Shown here: one piece after another, positions 62,038 to 64,000 of the stretch | Layout: each line of letters starts with the position of its first letter | How positions within the stretch are numbered: position 1 is the first letter of the stretch | Notes under the pieces: model-generated | Seen by the model: the letters and a program-made list of their open reading frames with translations, nothing else | The model's database searches: none | What the model was told of the DNA's origin: nothing | NCBI GenBank assembly: GCA_907163375.1 | Contig: CAJQUW010015390.1 | Location: 124,001-188,000 of the forward strand | Direction: 5' to 3' | DNA from: Prostheceraeus crozeri | Lineage: Eukaryota; Platyhelminthes; Polycladida; Euryleptidae | DNA length: 64,000 nt | Made by a program: the position numbers and the translations under genes

Positions 62038-62700
62038 GGATACTACTTGCTGATATGCTTTGAAAGACTAAGTCACCAAACATTTGATAGCAAGTCAGCA
62101 ACCGTTTGGGTGTTAAGCTCTTGAATCCGTTACAAGCATTACTCAGAAGGGATCTTATCCCAGCTCCAAGGCCTCGACCCACAAATCCAACCTCGATCGG
62201 ACAGAGCGTGCGTCATATCACTGTGTTGGTATCCGGGCCCCAGTTTTGATATGAAAACCGGTGGAGTTATTTACAAGAGGAAACGACCCAAGTCACAGAG
62301 ACTCATAAACGACTGCTTTTTATTCAAAAACTTTAATTATTATCATTAAATATGAATTTAAATTTTTCAGTATTTTAGTACTACTCATAAAACGTTTATA
62401 AGTAGTCTGTCACCTTCAGCATAGCAAACGCTGTCGAATGTTTTTTGAATCAAGTCTAAAGGACTTGTAGAAGCAACGTTATAGCCGTTTGAAGATTTCG
62501 GCCTACTATCATCAAATGGTCAGTCATGCTATACTGACTAACCTATAAGTCTGACACCTTAGCTGATATCAGCAATGTAAAGTCAGAAGTCCGATATCGG
62601 ACCTCAAGAGAAACGACTTACCTGTAGTCAGTTTCTCAACTTAGTGAAATTCCTCTCCCGATCTCATTCTTATATACCCTGTGAATATGCAATCGATATG
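62038..62700. other. Noncoding stretch inside the right end of Polinton 2
   Basis: No ORF of note, no match to the left end. Contains TTATATACC near 62673, facing inward or outward equally. Nothing else seen. Confidence 0.4.
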
Positions 62701-62702
62701 AG

Positions 62703-63476
62703 GGGGGTGGAGGTCAGTGAAATTTGATGAAAAATGTTTTGGTGACGGTCCCAGGTCGAAATTCCACACTTTGGAAAATTTTCAAAATTTTACCCATACA
62801 AAGTCACTCTGACACTTAGGATTTTTTCAGGTGAGCGAGCTCCGACCTAAAATCTTGTAACCGCTCTAACTTTTGAATGAAGCCAGATAGGAACAAGCCG
62901 TTTCTTTCACTGAATTTGTCTCACTCTTAGCTTTCAAACGAGCTATGGCACGACAAAATCCATCCACTGGAAGCCAAGATTGAAGCTAGCTGTCCAGAGG
63001 GGGGGGTCAGTGAAATTTGAAAATTTGATGAAAAATGTTTTGGTGACGGTCCCAGGTCGAAATTCCACACTTTGGAAAATTTTCAAAATTTTACCCATAC
63101 AAAGTCACTCTGACACTTAGGATTTTTTCAGGCGAGCTCCGACCTAAAATCTTGTAACCGCTCTAACTTTTGAATGAAGCCAGATAGGAACAAGCCGTTT
63201 CTTTCACTGAATTTGTCTCACTCTTAGCTTTCAAACGAGCTATGGCACGACAAAATCCGTCCACTGGAAGCCAAGATTGAAGCTAGCTGTCCAGAGGGGG
63301 GGGTCAGTGAAATTTGAAAATTTGATGAAAAATGTTTTGGTGACGGTCCCAGGTCGAAATTCCACACTTTGGAAAATTTTCAAAATTTTACCCATACAAA
63401 GCCACTCTGACACTTAGGATTTTTTCAGGTGAGCTCCGACCTAAAATCTTGTAACCGCTCTAACTTTTGAATGAAG
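62703..63476. repeat. About 300-bp tandem repeats next to the right inverted repeat
   Basis: Nearly three copies of a unit of about 300 bp (landmarks GGTGACGGTCCCAGGTCGAA and CGCTCTAACTTTTGAATGAA), beginning near 62703, 63003 and 63305. Each ends in a segment shared with the terminal repeat (CTAGCTGTCCAGAGGGGGGG). The left side of the element lacks these units, so the ends are unequal. Confidence 0.85.
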
Positions 63477-64000
63477 CCAGATAGGAACAAGCCGATTCTT
63501 TCAGTGAATTTGTCTCACTCTTAGCTTTCAAACGAGCTATGGCACGACAAAATCCGTCCACTGGAAGCCAAAATCGAAGCAAGCTGTCCAGAGGGGGGGG
63601 GACGTCAGCGAAAATTTTTCTCTGCGATGGCGTTCAAATTCACCATACCGATGCAGAATTTCACGCTGAATCCGAATCCGGCCTCCGTTTTCTCATCCGA
63701 TGCTTCGTTTGGGCGCTACACACCAAAACGTCCCAAATTCTAACTCTGTCGTTTTTTCGAAAAATGTTGAAAATTTTTTCTCACCGATTGACTTGAAACT
63801 CACCATACAGATAGAGAATTTCACGCTGATTCCAAATCTGAAATCTGTTTTCCAATCCGATGCTTCGTTTTGAAGCTACAGCCCAAAACGTCCCAAATTC
63901 TAACTCTGTCGTTTTTCGACAATGTCCCAAAATCTTAAATGGCGTCTCACATCTAAACGAAGACAGATAGGAACAAGCCGATTCTTTCACTGAATTTGTC
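63477..64000. repeat. Right terminal inverted repeat of Polinton 2, cut by the window edge
   Basis: Complement of 44104-44630 with only isolated differences (landmarks ATGGCGTTCAAATTCACC and GACGCCATTTAAGATTTTGG in inverse). The repeat must go on beyond 64000. Confidence 0.9.

Larger units (their letters stand above)
43650..64000. mobile_element. Polinton 2, recent and nearly whole, right end beyond the window
   Basis: Long inverted repeats bound it: 44104-44630 is the complement of 63477-64000, with near-perfect identity. The window stops inside the right repeat, so by symmetry about 0.5 kb is missing. Inside are PolB, integrase, packaging ATPase, capsid, protease and many accessory genes, most of them open and tightly spaced with stop/start overlaps. 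About two or three breaks are visible in total, so the insertion is young compared with Polinton 1. The outer left boundary is placed where a GC-rich C-tract-containing repeat begins and is uncertain. Confidence 0.9.

Overview
The window looks like AT-rich nuclear DNA of an invertebrate animal, most likely an arthropod. The evidence is small GT-AG introns, a mariner transposon, piggyBac-like ends, LINE pieces, a Gypsy-type LTR element, and two Polinton/Maverick elements of animal type. I see no ordinary host housekeeping gene. Almost everything recognisable is mobile, and elements sit inside one another.

Region 1 (1-21.3 kb): an old, broken Polinton (Polinton 1) whose left end lies outside the window. 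Minus-strand genes are protein-primed DNA polymerase B (in pieces), a C2H2 finger ORF, small unknowns, a packaging-type ATPase, a membrane protein and a zinc-finger/Tyr-rich repeat region. Plus-strand genes are a fibre-like coiled coil, a pVI-like protein, a double-jelly-roll major capsid protein, a small hydrophobic virion-type protein, and one ORF that joins a parvovirus-type phospholipase A2 domain to the integrase. An adenain-like protease and three small ORFs follow on the minus strand. Three DNA transposons have cut the polymerase: a piggyBac-like element (1-397, continuing left), a 6.4-kb TA-flanked element (1331-7720) carrying a spliced gene of its own, and a mariner (8851-10152).

Region 2 (21.3-25.5 kb): mostly unassigned, with a LINE 3' fragment, a short hairpin and one convincing orphan exon.

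Region 3 (25.5-34.4 kb): a minus-strand Ty3/Gypsy-type element in the order gag-protease-integrase-reverse transcriptase, which is the Gmr1-like order. A second, partial copy is joined in tandem through a shared LTR, and a LINE is inserted in the integrase.

Region 4 (34.4-43.6 kb): an unclassified DNA transposon with about 275-bp inverted ends and a D-D-E-like transposase in pieces. It carries a THAP-domain insert and a 2.3-kb piggyBac-like insert. About 2 kb of featureless DNA and a 162-bp MITE follow.

Region 5 (43.6-64 kb, running off the right edge): a second, much younger Polinton (Polinton 2) of a different lineage, with long inverted repeats and mostly whole ORFs. It has a recognisable promoter and a tiny first exon at the left. 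Its genes cover packaging ATPase, chromodomain integrase, basic virion-type proteins, major capsid protein, protease, two large paralogous virion-type proteins and PolB. It also encodes a clear TATA-binding-protein (TBP) homologue next to two small paralogues that look PC4-like. This TBP/PC4-like neighbourhood is the most novel thing I see: it suggests the element brings part of its own transcription-initiation machinery. The PLA2-integrase ORF of Polinton 1 and the gene-carrying 6.4-kb transposon come next.
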